Assembly: GCA_000585075.1 (NCBI GenBank)
Contig: JEMY01000034.1
Location: 83,804 to 147,803, forward strand
Length of the DNA: 64,000 bases
Direction: 5' to 3'
Source: Candidatus Accumulibacter regalis
GTDB taxonomy: Bacteria > Pseudomonadota > Gammaproteobacteria > Burkholderiales > Rhodocyclaceae
The translations under genes were made by a program, and so were the position numbers. This document shows, piece after piece, positions 28,682 through 37,969 of the stretch (the stretch's first letter is position 1; each line of letters begins with the position of its first letter). The notes under the pieces were generated by a model. It was not told the origin of the DNA. It made no database searches and worked only from the letters and a program-made list of their open reading frames with translations.

Positions 28682-29836
28682 ATGACCAACGGCGATTACA
28701 CCTACATCTGGCAGGCTCCCGATTGGCCGGCCTGGCGCTACGACCTGGCCGCTTTGGCCGGGCCGTTGGCCGACGCCAGCCGTGCCCAGGGTCTGCTCAT
28801 TGGCCGACTGGCCGATGTCGGGATCGCACTGCGGGATCAGGCCAGCCTGACGACGCTGACCGAGGATGTTCTCAAGACCAGCGAAATCGAGGGTGAGCGC
28901 CTCGACGCCGAGTCCGTGCGCTCGTCGATCGCGCGCCGCTTGGGCGTGGACGTCGGAGCGCTGGCGCCAGTCGATCGCCACGTCGAAGGCGTGGTCGACA
29001 TGGTGCTCGATGCGACGGCAGGCTGCGAGGTGGCACTGACACGAGAACGCCTGCTCGGCTGGCACGCGGCCCTGTTTCCGACCGGCTATAGCGGACTCTC
29101 CCCCATTCGCGTGGGAATGCTCCGGGACGACGGGAACGGACCGATGCAGGTCGTCTCCGGTGCCATCGGTCGGCAACGTGTTCACTTCGAAGCGGCTCCA
29201 GCAGAGAAACTCGAGGCCGAATTGGGGCGCCTCATCGACTGGGTGAACGCTGGCAGCGAAGATCACCCGATCCTGAAGGCGGGTCTGGGGCACCTGTGGT
29301 TCGTCACGCTCCACCCTTTCGACGACGGCAACGGGCGTATCGCGCGGGCGCTCGGCGACCTGCTGCTGGCCCGTGCCGATGGTAGTCCGCAACGGTTCTA
29401 CAGTCTGTCGGCGCAAATCCAGCGCGAGCGGCGGGACTATTACGAAATCCTGGAGCGCACGCAAAAGGGTTCTCTCGAGGTGACGGACTGGCTGAGGTGG
29501 TTTCTCGATACCTTGCGGGGCGCGGTCAGCACCGCACAAGAGACCCTGGACGCCGTACTGGTCAAGACGCGCTTCTGGCAGCGCTGGGCCACGACACCGC
29601 TGAACGCGCGGCAGGTGAAACTCCTCAACCGCCTACTCGAGGGATTCGAGGGCAAACTGACCAGCAGCAAGTGGGCGGCCATCGGCAAGTGCTCACCGGA
29701 TACCGCACTGCGCGAGATCAACGAACTGCTCGTCCTGGGTGTGCTGCGCAAGACGCCTGGCGGCGGACGTAGCACGGCATACGAACTCAACAGAGACGCC
29801 ATTAACAATTCATGGTCGGAGATCGCCGGCTGCTGA
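28682..29836 (+). CDS. Fic family protein
   Basis: Catalytic 'HPFDDGNGRIAR'; inhibitory-type 'TSEIEGE' motif. Confidence 0.95.
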   Translation: MTNGDYTYIWQAPDWPAWRYDLAALAGPLADASRAQGLLIGRLADVGIALRDQASLTTLTEDVLKTSEIEGERLDAESVRSSIARRLGVDVGALAPVDRHVEGVVDMVLDATAGCEVALTRERLLGWHAALFPTGYSGLSPIRVGMLRDDGNGPMQVVSGAIGRQRVHFEAAPAEKLEAELGRLIDWVNAGSEDHPILKAGLGHLWFVTLHPFDDGNGRIARALGDLLLARADGSPQRFYSLSAQIQRERRDYYEILERTQKGSLEVTDWLRWFLDTLRGAVSTAQETLDAVLVKTRFWQRWATTPLNARQVKLLNRLLEGFEGKLTSSKWAAIGKCSPDTALREINELLVLGVLRKTPGGGRSTAYELNRDAINNSWSEIAGC

Positions 29837-29838
29837 GC

Positions 29839-30333
29839 TCAGGAAACGACGCTGCTCAAACGCAGCATCAGCGTCATCGGATGCGCCGGTGAAACCTGAA
29901 ATCCGTAGTGCTCATAGAATTCCCTGGCCTGGTCATGGAGCGCGTGTACCAGCAAGGCTCTGACCCCGGCGTTCTGCGAAACGATCACCGCCCGCTTGAC
30001 GGCATCTTGCAACAAGGAAGCGCCGAGCTTGATCCCCTGGGCGCGATGATCGACGGCGAGCCGGGCCAGCACCATCACCGGAACGGGGTCCGGCATATTG
30101 CGGCGCACTGAACTCGTGGCCATCTGACGCGAGACAGCACCTGCGGCCATGGCGTAGTAGCCGTAGATGCGGTGCTCCCGATCGGCCACGACAAACGTGC
30201 GGCTCGCCCCGCTCAACTGGTTGGCCATGGCCCGCCGTTTGAGCCACTCGTCGAGCACGGCTTCGCCGCACGCAAAGTCATCCAGACGATGGGCGGCCGA
30301 CAGTGGCTGCGGCGGATTGAGTTGAAGGGTCAT
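29839..30333 (-). CDS. GNAT toxin, TacT-like
   Basis: 'HRLDDFACGEAVLDEWLKRRA', 'VLARLAVDHRAQGIKLGASLLQDA', 'AREFYEHYGF'; partner DUF1778 gene overlaps. Confidence 0.88.
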   Translation of the reverse strand: MTLQLNPPQPLSAAHRLDDFACGEAVLDEWLKRRAMANQLSGASRTFVVADREHRIYGYYAMAAGAVSRQMATSSVRRNMPDPVPVMVLARLAVDHRAQGIKLGASLLQDAVKRAVIVSQNAGVRALLVHALHDQAREFYEHYGFQVSPAHPMTLMLRLSSVVS

Positions 30334-30608
30334 GCCTTGCTGGCGTCGGCTTCCCAGGGCGCCTTGACCGCCATCAGGCGCTCAAGTCCCGGATTGGCGT
30401 CCGGAGGCGCGTCAAGCAGGGCGGTGAACTGCCGGAACTTTTCGGCGTTGAGACTGAAAAAAACCTGATTGATCACCACCGCCTGCGCCTTGTCGCAGGC
30501 GGCTTCGAGCATGAAGTCCGAACGGTTCTTGCCGAGCAACTGAGCAGCGTGATCAATCAGGTCCCGCTGCTCGGGAAGTGCCCGCAGGTTGATGGCGGCA
30601 TCGCGCAT
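30330..30608 (-). CDS. DUF1778 antitoxin, TacA-like
   Basis: 'INLRALPEQRDLIDHAAQLLGKNRSDFMLEAACDKAQ' RHH-type N-term; overlaps toxin. Confidence 0.9.
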   Translation of the reverse strand: MRDAAINLRALPEQRDLIDHAAQLLGKNRSDFMLEAACDKAQAVVINQVFFSLNAEKFRQFTALLDAPPDANPGLERLMAVKAPWEADASKA

Positions 30609-30669
30609 GAGTTTCTCCTTTTATGCATACACAACAGACACACTAATCGTATGGCGACGTGTATCTGTT

Positions 30670-30850
30670 GTCAATACACGACGAAGCCCGAGAGTGATGT
30701 GCAGGCGGACGCTGTTGTCGAAGCCGACGATGCAATCGGTGACGTCTCGGGTGGTCTCCGCAGGGTTGGCATAATTGCCCGGCCAGACACGCTCCCTCTT
30801 GAGATTCAGGACGAAGCGCTCCCTGACGACGTTGTCGCAGCAGGGAAGGC
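30670..30850 (-). mobile_element. IS3-family transposase (OrfB) C-terminal relic
   Basis: Minus-strand translation 'NVVRERFVLNLKRERVWPGNYANPAETTRDVTDCIVGFDNSVRLHITLG' matches the IS3 OrfB end. Confidence 0.75.
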
Positions 30851-30957
30851 ATCGCCAAGGCGATCACTTCGTGATCGCGCCGCCAGATCACCCCACCCGC
30901 ATGCACGGCAAGCCACCAGTTTTGTCGGGAGGGATGCGGCCTCGTGCTGGCGTCTGC

Positions 30958-31024
30958 CGCCCGGGGCGCCTTGAGTGCCATGAGGCGCTTCAAGCTCAAG
31001 TCCGGGATTGGCGGCCGGTGGCGC
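30958..31024 (-). pseudogene. Second DUF1778 antitoxin C-terminal fragment
   Basis: Nucleotide similarity to 30340-30410 (TGCTGGCGTC..GGGCGCCTTGA..GCCAT.AGGCGCT..AAGTCC.GGATTGGCG). Confidence 0.65.
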
Positions 31025-31037
31025 TCGCCTGCCTCGC

Positions 31038-31847
31038 TCAGGCCTGCTTGCCGGCGACGACCGGGGCAGTGACGAAGCTGACCCCGAGTCGGAGCAGCGC
31101 GGCCTTGCCGCGGACGGTCAGATCGCTGATGAAACGAAACTGCTGCCGCGCGTCGATCGGATAAGCCTTCAAGCGGTAGTGCGTTCCCCAGGGCTTCTCG
31201 TGCACAACCACAATGATCGGGTCGTCAAAATAGAGGTAGGGGCTGGTCAGGGCGACGTCCTGCAGCACCAGACGTGCGGCCGCGGCATCGTGCGCCGGGT
31301 GAAGATAGAAATCAGCCACGCACTGGAGCTGGGGCTTACCGCAGTTGGCATTGAAAACCGGATCGTTCCACATCCGCAGGTGCGGGATGCTGACCTGCGT
31401 ATCGTCCGGGGTGACGATTTGCACCGTGCGCATGCCGATATGCTTTACTTCGCCATAAATCCCGTTGATTTCGATCCAGTCGCCATTGCGATAGGGCATT
31501 TCGCCGACCACCACGACGCCGGCGATCAGGCTGCTGGCATAATCCTTCATGGCGAAACCGAGCGCCAGTCCGACCGTGCCGAGCAGGGCGACCATGTTCT
31601 GGAATGACGGCTCGATGATCCGCGGGACGAGCAGCATGAAAGCGACCACCAGGATGCCCAGGCGCAGCAGCGGCACCATCGCCAGCAGATAGAGTCGATG
31701 CGCGCCATGCAGCTGGTCGGCAAGCCACGGCACAAGCTTCTGCACAACGACGATCAGTAACGTCGCAACGGCAACGATCAGCAACAACTCCAGCAGCGTG
31801 CCGGTGTCCAGCGTATTGAAGAGTTTTGCCAGTTGAGGGGTTTCCAT
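31038..31847 (-). CDS. MscS-family mechanosensitive channel
   Basis: TM helices then 'LALGFAMKDYASSLIAGVVVVGEMPYRNGDWIEINGIYGEVKHIGMRTVQI'. Confidence 0.9.
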   Translation of the reverse strand: METPQLAKLFNTLDTGTLLELLLIVAVATLLIVVVQKLVPWLADQLHGAHRLYLLAMVPLLRLGILVVAFMLLVPRIIEPSFQNMVALLGTVGLALGFAMKDYASSLIAGVVVVGEMPYRNGDWIEINGIYGEVKHIGMRTVQIVTPDDTQVSIPHLRMWNDPVFNANCGKPQLQCVADFYLHPAHDAAAARLVLQDVALTSPYLYFDDPIIVVVHEKPWGTHYRLKAYPIDARQQFRFISDLTVRGKAALLRLGVSFVTAPVVAGKQA

Positions 31848-31857
31848 GCTCGGTGCC

Positions 31858-33144
31858 TCAGAATTCATCTTTCAAGAAGCCACGTCGGCGCAGGAACTCG
31901 CGGACCACGGCGTAGGCGGACGCGCTGATCTGCCAGCGCTCGCCGGCCAGGACAACGACGCCGAGGGCCTGCAGTTGCAGCAGGTGCGAGGCGATGCGAT
32001 GCTCGGGTTGGGGCAGCAGCTCGGGCAGCACCGACACCGGCAAGCCATTGTGTAACAGCAACGCGTGCAGGATGAAGGCCATGCCTTCGCCTTTTTCCGC
32101 TGGCAAGGGAGGCTCCTGCACGCTCTCGCAGACCCAGACGATATCGGCATCGGGAGCGACAGCCTTTGCCCGCTGCACGGCGCGGTCCGCAGCGTCGGAC
32201 ACGTCCTGCTTCGAGTCAGGCTCCTGCTGTGCCGGCTGCTCCTGCTGCTCGGGGTGAGATCTCAGCAACGCCCGCCAGGAAGTCCAGGCGACGCCGATGT
32301 TGCCACGGCTGTGGACCGCGAGCTGATTGATCTCCGGGCTGACTGCCGACTCGTTCGGCCCGCATGCCAATTCAATCTCCTTGCCGGTCACGCTGTTGCA
32401 GAAGCGCAGACAGCCACCGTTCTCGCGCGAAACCAGGTCGGCCAGGTAGCGCGACAGGCGCGGCCCGTCGAAGGCCTGCAGGGTCAGCGCTTCCGGCTGC
32501 GGCAGCGGCCAGACCTCCTGCAGGTACGCCCAGGCCCAGCTGTCACACGCGATCACGCCGCGCCCCAGCGCCCCGCTCACCGCGTGGGCGAGCAAACGCC
32601 GCACGAGTCCGAGGCCATCGGCGTGGCGCAGATAGCAGTGTTCGAGGTTCGGCAGCATCCACAGACGCTCGCTCGTCGGCCACTCTTCGAGCCAGCGTTC
32701 ATCGCCGCCAAGAATCTGCTCCACGCTTGGTGCCGCCACCGCGTGCACCCGGTGGCGGGCGGCCCAGTGGGCAAGGATCTCCGGATGACCGCTATGCGGC
32801 TGACCGATGACGAATCTGACCGGCATGATCGGTTTCCTGTCGGGCAACCAGTCGGCCAGGGCCAGGTCCAGCGCTGCCGCCGCACAACGCCAGTCAATCG
32901 GCTGCACGAGAGACTGCAAACGCGCACCCGACAGCGCCTGCAGATCCGCTTCGGCCTTCACCGGCGTCGGCTCTTCCCTGTCGCCAGCGCGGAAAAGCCG
33001 TTTCAAGGAGGCCCATTTTTCGAGTGCCGCGCTCGCCCCGACGGGATTCGGAACGCGGTAGTCGGCGAGCCGGACGAACTCCCACAGCGCGGGCGCCGAT
33101 GCCTCATCCGGCTTCTGTGCTGGCGGATGATGGTCTATGATCAT
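31858..33144 (-). CDS. Conserved hypothetical protein
   Basis: About 428 aa ORF, well coded, next to and co-oriented with mscS; no family recognised. Confidence 0.75.
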   Translation of the reverse strand: MIIDHHPPAQKPDEASAPALWEFVRLADYRVPNPVGASAALEKWASLKRLFRAGDREEPTPVKAEADLQALSGARLQSLVQPIDWRCAAAALDLALADWLPDRKPIMPVRFVIGQPHSGHPEILAHWAARHRVHAVAAPSVEQILGGDERWLEEWPTSERLWMLPNLEHCYLRHADGLGLVRRLLAHAVSGALGRGVIACDSWAWAYLQEVWPLPQPEALTLQAFDGPRLSRYLADLVSRENGGCLRFCNSVTGKEIELACGPNESAVSPEINQLAVHSRGNIGVAWTSWRALLRSHPEQQEQPAQQEPDSKQDVSDAADRAVQRAKAVAPDADIVWVCESVQEPPLPAEKGEGMAFILHALLLHNGLPVSVLPELLPQPEHRIASHLLQLQALGVVVLAGERWQISASAYAVVREFLRRRGFLKDEF

Positions 33145-33217
33145 TGGCGGAGACGCTTCCCGCACCGATTCATTCACGATTTCTGTTCAACCCGAAGTGT
33201 TGTTGGAGGAATACATA

Positions 33218-33505
33218 ATGGCAAACGAAGGCTATCACGAACCCGTTTCCGAACTCAGCGATGAAGCGCGCGACATGCATCGGGCCATCGTCTCGCTGAT
33301 GGAAGAACTTGAAGCCGTGGATTGGTACAACCAGCGCATGGATGCCTGCAAGGATGCCGAGCTGCGCGCCATTCTCAAGCACAACCGCGACGAGGAGAAG
33401 GAGCACGCGGCGATGGTTCTCGAATGGATCCGCCGCCGCGACGCGGCCTTCGACAAGGAACTGCGCGACACGCTGTTCACCGACAAGAAACTGGATCACG
33501 ACTGA
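33218..33505 (+). CDS. Encapsulated ferritin-like (EncFtn) family protein
   Basis: 'HRAIVSLMEELEAVDWYNQRMDACKDAELRAILKHNRDEEKEHAAMVLEWIRRRD' is the EncFtn core; GGAGG RBS. Confidence 0.88.
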   Translation: MANEGYHEPVSELSDEARDMHRAIVSLMEELEAVDWYNQRMDACKDAELRAILKHNRDEEKEHAAMVLEWIRRRDAAFDKELRDTLFTDKKLDHD

Positions 33506-33568
33506 TCGCCGACGCGATCGCCCGCCTGCCAACGGCGCAACACGTGCCTCCCAGCGAGGGACCGAATA

Positions 33569-34984
33569 ATGGACAAGACGCTTGACGTCATCATCATCGG
33601 CGCCGGATCTGCCGGCCTCGCCGCCCTGCGCGAAGTGCACAAGCGCAGCGAGAGCTTCCTGCTCATCAACGACGGCGCCTACGGCACGACCTGCGCGCGC
33701 GTCGGCTGCATGCCGTCCAAGGCGCTGATCGAAGCGGCCAACGCCTTTCACCGTCGGCACAGCTTCGACGCTTTCGGGATCCGCGGCGCCGCCGCGCTGA
33801 GCGTGGACGTGCCGGCGGTGCTGCGCCGCGTGCGCGCCCTGCGCGACGATTTCGTCGCCGGCACGCTCGCAGCGACCGACGAACTGGGCGAGCGCAGCCT
33901 GGCCGGCCGCGCCAGACTGCTCGATGCGCAGACGGTTGCCGTCGGCGAGCGCCGCTACCACGCCCGGCGGATCGTCATCGCCAGCGGCAGCCAACCGGTG
34001 ATCCCGGACGCCTGGCGCGCCTTTGGCGATCGTATCGTGACCACCGACACGTTGTTCGAACTGGAAACGCTGCCGCGCCGAATGGCGGTCGTTGGACTCG
34101 GCGCAATCGGCATCGAGATCGCCCAGGCGCTGTCGCGCCTCGGCGTCGAAGTCACTGGCTTCGGCGCCAACCCGCGGCTTGCCGGGCTGAGCGACGAAGC
34201 GGTCGATCTCGCCCTGCGCGAGCTGCTGGACAAGGAATTCGCCTTCCACACCAGCGCAAGCGCCGAGTTGTCGCCGGCCGCTGACGGCATCGAAGTGCGC
34301 AGCGGTGCCGTGCGCGTCGTTGCCGACCAAGTGATCGCCGCCATCGGCCGGCGTCCGAACGTCGCTGGCCTCGGCCTCGAAACGCTCGGCGTCGAACTCG
34401 ACGCGCGCGGCATGCCGCCGGTAAACCCCAACACCCTGCAGATCGCCGACCTGCCGATCTTTCTGGCCGGAGACGCCAACGGCCGGGCGGCCCTGCTGCA
34501 CGAGGCCGCCGACGAAGGCCACATCGCCGGCATCAACGCCATGGCTACCGAGCTGCGCTGCTTCCGCCGCCGCACACCGCTGGCGATCGTCTTCGCCGAC
34601 CCCAACGTCGCCGTCGTCGGCCAGCGCTTCGCCGACCTCGACGCAGCGCAGCTGGTGATCGGCCAGGCGAGCTTCAAGCGCCAGGGCCGGGCGCGAACCG
34701 CCCAGCACAACAAGGGCCTGATGCGCCTCTATGCCGACCGCAACAGCGGCCGGCTGCTCGGTGGCGAGATGTGCGTACCGGCCGGCGAGCACATGGCGCA
34801 CGTGCTGGCGCTGGCCATCGAACGCGAGCTGAGCGTGCAGGAGCTGCTGCGCCTGCCCTTCTACCACCCGGTGCTGGAGGAAGGCATGCGCGGCGCGCTG
34901 CGCGATTTGTCTGCCCAGTTGCCCGCGGGCAGCGATTCCGACCTCGCGTCCTGCGGCGCGTACAAGGTCGAGGCGCTGGACTGA
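33569..34984 (+). CDS. Dihydrolipoamide dehydrogenase-like FAD/NAD disulfide reductase
   Basis: 'DVIIIGAGSAGLAALREV', 'GTTCARVGCMPSKALIEAA', C-term 'HPVLEEGMRGALRDL'. Confidence 0.9.
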   Translation: MDKTLDVIIIGAGSAGLAALREVHKRSESFLLINDGAYGTTCARVGCMPSKALIEAANAFHRRHSFDAFGIRGAAALSVDVPAVLRRVRALRDDFVAGTLAATDELGERSLAGRARLLDAQTVAVGERRYHARRIVIASGSQPVIPDAWRAFGDRIVTTDTLFELETLPRRMAVVGLGAIGIEIAQALSRLGVEVTGFGANPRLAGLSDEAVDLALRELLDKEFAFHTSASAELSPAADGIEVRSGAVRVVADQVIAAIGRRPNVAGLGLETLGVELDARGMPPVNPNTLQIADLPIFLAGDANGRAALLHEAADEGHIAGINAMATELRCFRRRTPLAIVFADPNVAVVGQRFADLDAAQLVIGQASFKRQGRARTAQHNKGLMRLYADRNSGRLLGGEMCVPAGEHMAHVLALAIERELSVQELLRLPFYHPVLEEGMRGALRDLSAQLPAGSDSDLASCGAYKVEALD

Positions 34985-35044
34985 GGCCCAGCGTCGCCGG
35001 GCAACGACAGGGCGTGCCAACGCCCACCAACAGGAGAACCCGCC

Positions 35045-35674
35045 ATGCTCTTCCATGATTGCAAGTTTGCCCCCAGTCCCCGCCTGGTACGCGTGTTCAT
35101 CGCCGAAAAGGGACTCGACGTCCCGAGCCGCGAGGTGGACCTGCGCAACGGCGAACACCTCTCGCCGGAATACCGCGCGATCAACCCCTACTGCACCGTT
35201 CCCGTGCTCGAACTCGACGACGGTACGCGACTGACCTCGTCGCAGGGCTGCTGGCGCTATCTCGAAGAGACCGTTCCCAATCCGCCGCTGCTCGGCACGA
35301 CGCCGACGGAAAAAGCGCTCATCGCCGATCTCGTGTGGCACATCGAGAACGACGGCTGGCAGGCAATGACCGAGGCCGTGCGCAATTCACTGCCGGGGAT
35401 GAAGGACCGGGCATTGACCGGCGCCGATAACTACGCACAAATCCCGGCGCTCGGCGAACGCGGCAAGCTGCGCAGCGAACGCTTCCTCGCCCGCCTCGAC
35501 GGACTGCTCGCCGGACGCGACTACCTCGCCGGCGATCGCTTCAGCGCGGCCGACATCACGGCCATGGTGCTCGTCGATTTCGCCGGCTGGCTGAAAATCG
35601 CCCTGCCTGCCGACGCCGCCAACGCCCAGCGCTGGTACGCGGCGGTCAGCGCCCGGCCAAGCGCCGGGCGGTAA
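35045..35674 (+). CDS. Glutathione S-transferase family protein
   Basis: 'FAPSPRLVRVFIAEKGLDVPSREVDLRNGEHLSPEYRAINPYCTVPVLELDDGTRLTSS'. Confidence 0.9.
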   Translation: MLFHDCKFAPSPRLVRVFIAEKGLDVPSREVDLRNGEHLSPEYRAINPYCTVPVLELDDGTRLTSSQGCWRYLEETVPNPPLLGTTPTEKALIADLVWHIENDGWQAMTEAVRNSLPGMKDRALTGADNYAQIPALGERGKLRSERFLARLDGLLAGRDYLAGDRFSAADITAMVLVDFAGWLKIALPADAANAQRWYAAVSARPSAGR

Positions 35675-35757
35675 AAGCCACACGCTCCAGCGCCGACAAG
35701 TGTGCCGGACTCTTCTGCGCCTTGTCGCTGCGGCGGCAGAGGAGTGAGACGATGGCA

Positions 35758-35794
35758 CCGGATCGCCGCGTCGGCTACCCCTCCTCGCAATGAC
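35758..35794. repeat. REP-like dispersed repeat, single copy
   Basis: GGATCGCCGCGTCGGCTACCCCTCCTCGCAATGACGG, near-identical to 54301-54336. Confidence 0.65.
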
Positions 35795-35957
35795 GGTGGG
35801 TGCCCTGCACGCGCCGGCACGCGACCCGGTACAATTCGCCCTTTTCGCTCGTCACTCCTCGTCACTGACCGCCACCACTTGCCGCTCGCCGGCGGCAGCT
35901 CGCCGCCCGCTCGGGCAAATCGGCTGGCGTCGATGCGCCGAGCGCTTCGGAGCCTGC

Positions 35958-36488
35958 ATGGACATCGTCATCTCACCCCTTGCCGCCGCCGACGTCGAAG
36001 CGGTCGCCGCACTCGCACGCCGCGTCTGGCAGCACACCTACCTGGGAATCATCAGCCAGGAACAGATCGACTACATGCTCGATCAACGCTATCGAGCGCA
36101 GCGGGTGAACGACGAGTTGGGCATGGCCACGGTGTGGTGGGACCAGCTGACCGTCGATGGCCAGCTGGCGGGCTTTGTTTCCTGCCTGCTCACCGGAACG
36201 CCCGGCGAGATGAAGCTCGACAAGCTCTACGTCGACCCGCAGCGACAGCGCCTGGGAATCGGTCGTCGCCTGGTCGAACGGGTGGTCGCGCGGGCCCTCG
36301 AAAATGCTTGCGAAACACTGATCCTGGCCGTGAACAAGGGCAACAGCAACGCCATAGCCGCTTACCGGAAGCAGGGCTTCAGCATCCGTGACTCGGTCAG
36401 CGTCGATATTGGCGGCGGATTCGTGATGGACGACTTTATAATGGCCCGGTCATTGCTCGCGCCTGCCACCGGACCTCAACAACCATGA
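35958..36488 (+). CDS. GNAT family N-acetyltransferase
   Basis: '[25 protein letters not shown]', '[13 protein letters not shown]'. Confidence 0.88.
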   Translation: MDIVISPLAAADVEAVAALARRVWQHTYLGIISQEQIDYMLDQRYRAQRVNDELGMATVWWDQLTVDGQLAGFVSCLLTGTPGEMKLDKLYVDPQRQRLGIGRRLVERVVARALENACETLILAVNKGNSNAIAAYRKQGFSIRDSVSVDIGGGFVMDDFIMARSLLAPATGPQQP

Positions 36489-37315
36489 AGCTGACATTCG
36501 TCAAGATGCACGGACTGGGCAACGACTTCGTCGTCCTCGACGGTATTCGTCAGTCGATCGCGCTGACCCCGGCGCAGCTGCGCTTGCTCGCCGACCGCCA
36601 CTTCGGCGTCGGCTGTGACCAGATTCTGCTCGTTGAAGAAGCTCGCCAGCCGGACGTCGATTTTCGCTATCGCATCTTCAACGCCGACGGCAGCGAAGTC
36701 GAGCAATGCGGCAACGGCGCTCGCTGCTTCGTACGTTTCGTTCATGAGCAGGGGCTGAGCGCGAAAAGCGAAATCCGCGTCGAAACCCTCTGCGGAGTCA
36801 TCGTCCCGCGCCTCGAGGACGACGGCACGGTGAGCGTCGACATGGGCGTGCCGGTCCTCGCGCCGGCCAGGATTCCATTCCTCAGCGCCAGTGACGACCT
36901 GGTCCAGACGCTGCGCATCGCCGACCATGAAATCGCCATCACCGCCGTCGGCATGGGCAACCCGCACGCCGTACAACTGGTCGACGACGTCGCCACGGCA
37001 GCGGTCGAGCACGAGGGACCCCTGATCGAACGACACCCGTGCTTTCCGCAGCGCGTCAACGCCGGCTTCATGCAGGTGGTCGACCGGCAGGCGATTCGCC
37101 TGCGCGTTTTCGAACGCGGCGCCGGCGAAACACTGGCCTGCGGCACCGGCGCCTGCGCCGCCGTGGTCGCCGGCATCAGCCGCGGCCTGCTCGATTCGCC
37201 GGTACGCGTCGAAACGCGTGGCGGCATGCTCAACATCGCCTGGAACGGCCTCGGCACACCCGTGCTGATGACCGGCCCCGCAGTCACCGTATTCAAGGGA
37301 GAAATCGAAGTATGA
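36485..37315 (+). CDS. dapF: Diaminopimelate epimerase
   Basis: '[14 protein letters not shown]', '[12 protein letters not shown]', '[15 protein letters not shown]'. Confidence 0.97.
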   Translation: MKLTFVKMHGLGNDFVVLDGIRQSIALTPAQLRLLADRHFGVGCDQILLVEEARQPDVDFRYRIFNADGSEVEQCGNGARCFVRFVHEQGLSAKSEIRVETLCGVIVPRLEDDGTVSVDMGVPVLAPARIPFLSASDDLVQTLRIADHEIAITAVGMGNPHAVQLVDDVATAAVEHEGPLIERHPCFPQRVNAGFMQVVDRQAIRLRVFERGAGETLACGTGACAAVVAGISRGLLDSPVRVETRGGMLNIAWNGLGTPVLMTGPAVTVFKGEIEV

Positions 37316-37965
37316 AATCCAGCGAAGTCGCAGAGTACCTGCACACCAACCCGCAGTTTTTCGAAGAGCACTCGGATCTGATGGCCAACATGGTCGTTCC
37401 GCACCCGCATGGTGGGCGAACGATCTCGATCACCGAGCGCCAGATGCTCGCGCTGCGCGACAAGAACAAGCAGCTCGAAAGCAAGATGGGCGAGCTCTTG
37501 CAGTTCGGCGAGGAAAACGACGCGATCAGCGAGAAGATGCACCGCCTGGCGGTGGGCATGATCGCCGCCAACAGCTTCCAGGCGGTCCTGCACACGCTGA
37601 ACTTCCACCTGCGCGACGATCTCGCCGTTCCGCACGTCGCCGTGCGCCTCTGGGACCGCCCGGCCGAAAGCGAGGAATTGCCCGAGTTCACCGAGGTCAG
37701 CGAGAAACTGCAGGCGTTTGCGGAAACGCTGGCGCAGCCCTACTGCGGGTCGACCACCGGCTTCGAAACCTCGTCGTGGTTCGGCGAAGCGTCCTTGCAC
37801 ATTCGCTCGCAGGCGCTGATCGCCATGCGCAACGGCGGCGGCACGATGGGCATGATCGCCATGGGCAGCGAGGATGGCGAACGCTTCTACAGCGGCATGG
37901 GGACGATCTACCTCGAGCGCCTCGGCGAGATGGCGTCGGCGGCGCTGGCGCGCGTCCTGCGCTGA
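37312..37965 (+). CDS. DUF484 family protein
   Basis: '[54 protein letters not shown]'. Confidence 0.92.
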   Translation: MKSSEVAEYLHTNPQFFEEHSDLMANMVVPHPHGGRTISITERQMLALRDKNKQLESKMGELLQFGEENDAISEKMHRLAVGMIAANSFQAVLHTLNFHLRDDLAVPHVAVRLWDRPAESEELPEFTEVSEKLQAFAETLAQPYCGSTTGFETSSWFGEASLHIRSQALIAMRNGGGTMGMIAMGSEDGERFYSGMGTIYLERLGEMASAALARVLR

Positions 37966-37969
37966 AAGC

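Noticed and set aside
30855-30882. Palindrome GCGATCACttcGTGATCGC
   Set aside because: Short hairpin in a degraded region; no T-tract or conserved context, function not supportable
33170-35341. 723-aa minus-strand ORF over EncFtn/Lpd genes
   Set aside because: Shadow of genuine plus-strand genes; no recognisable domain
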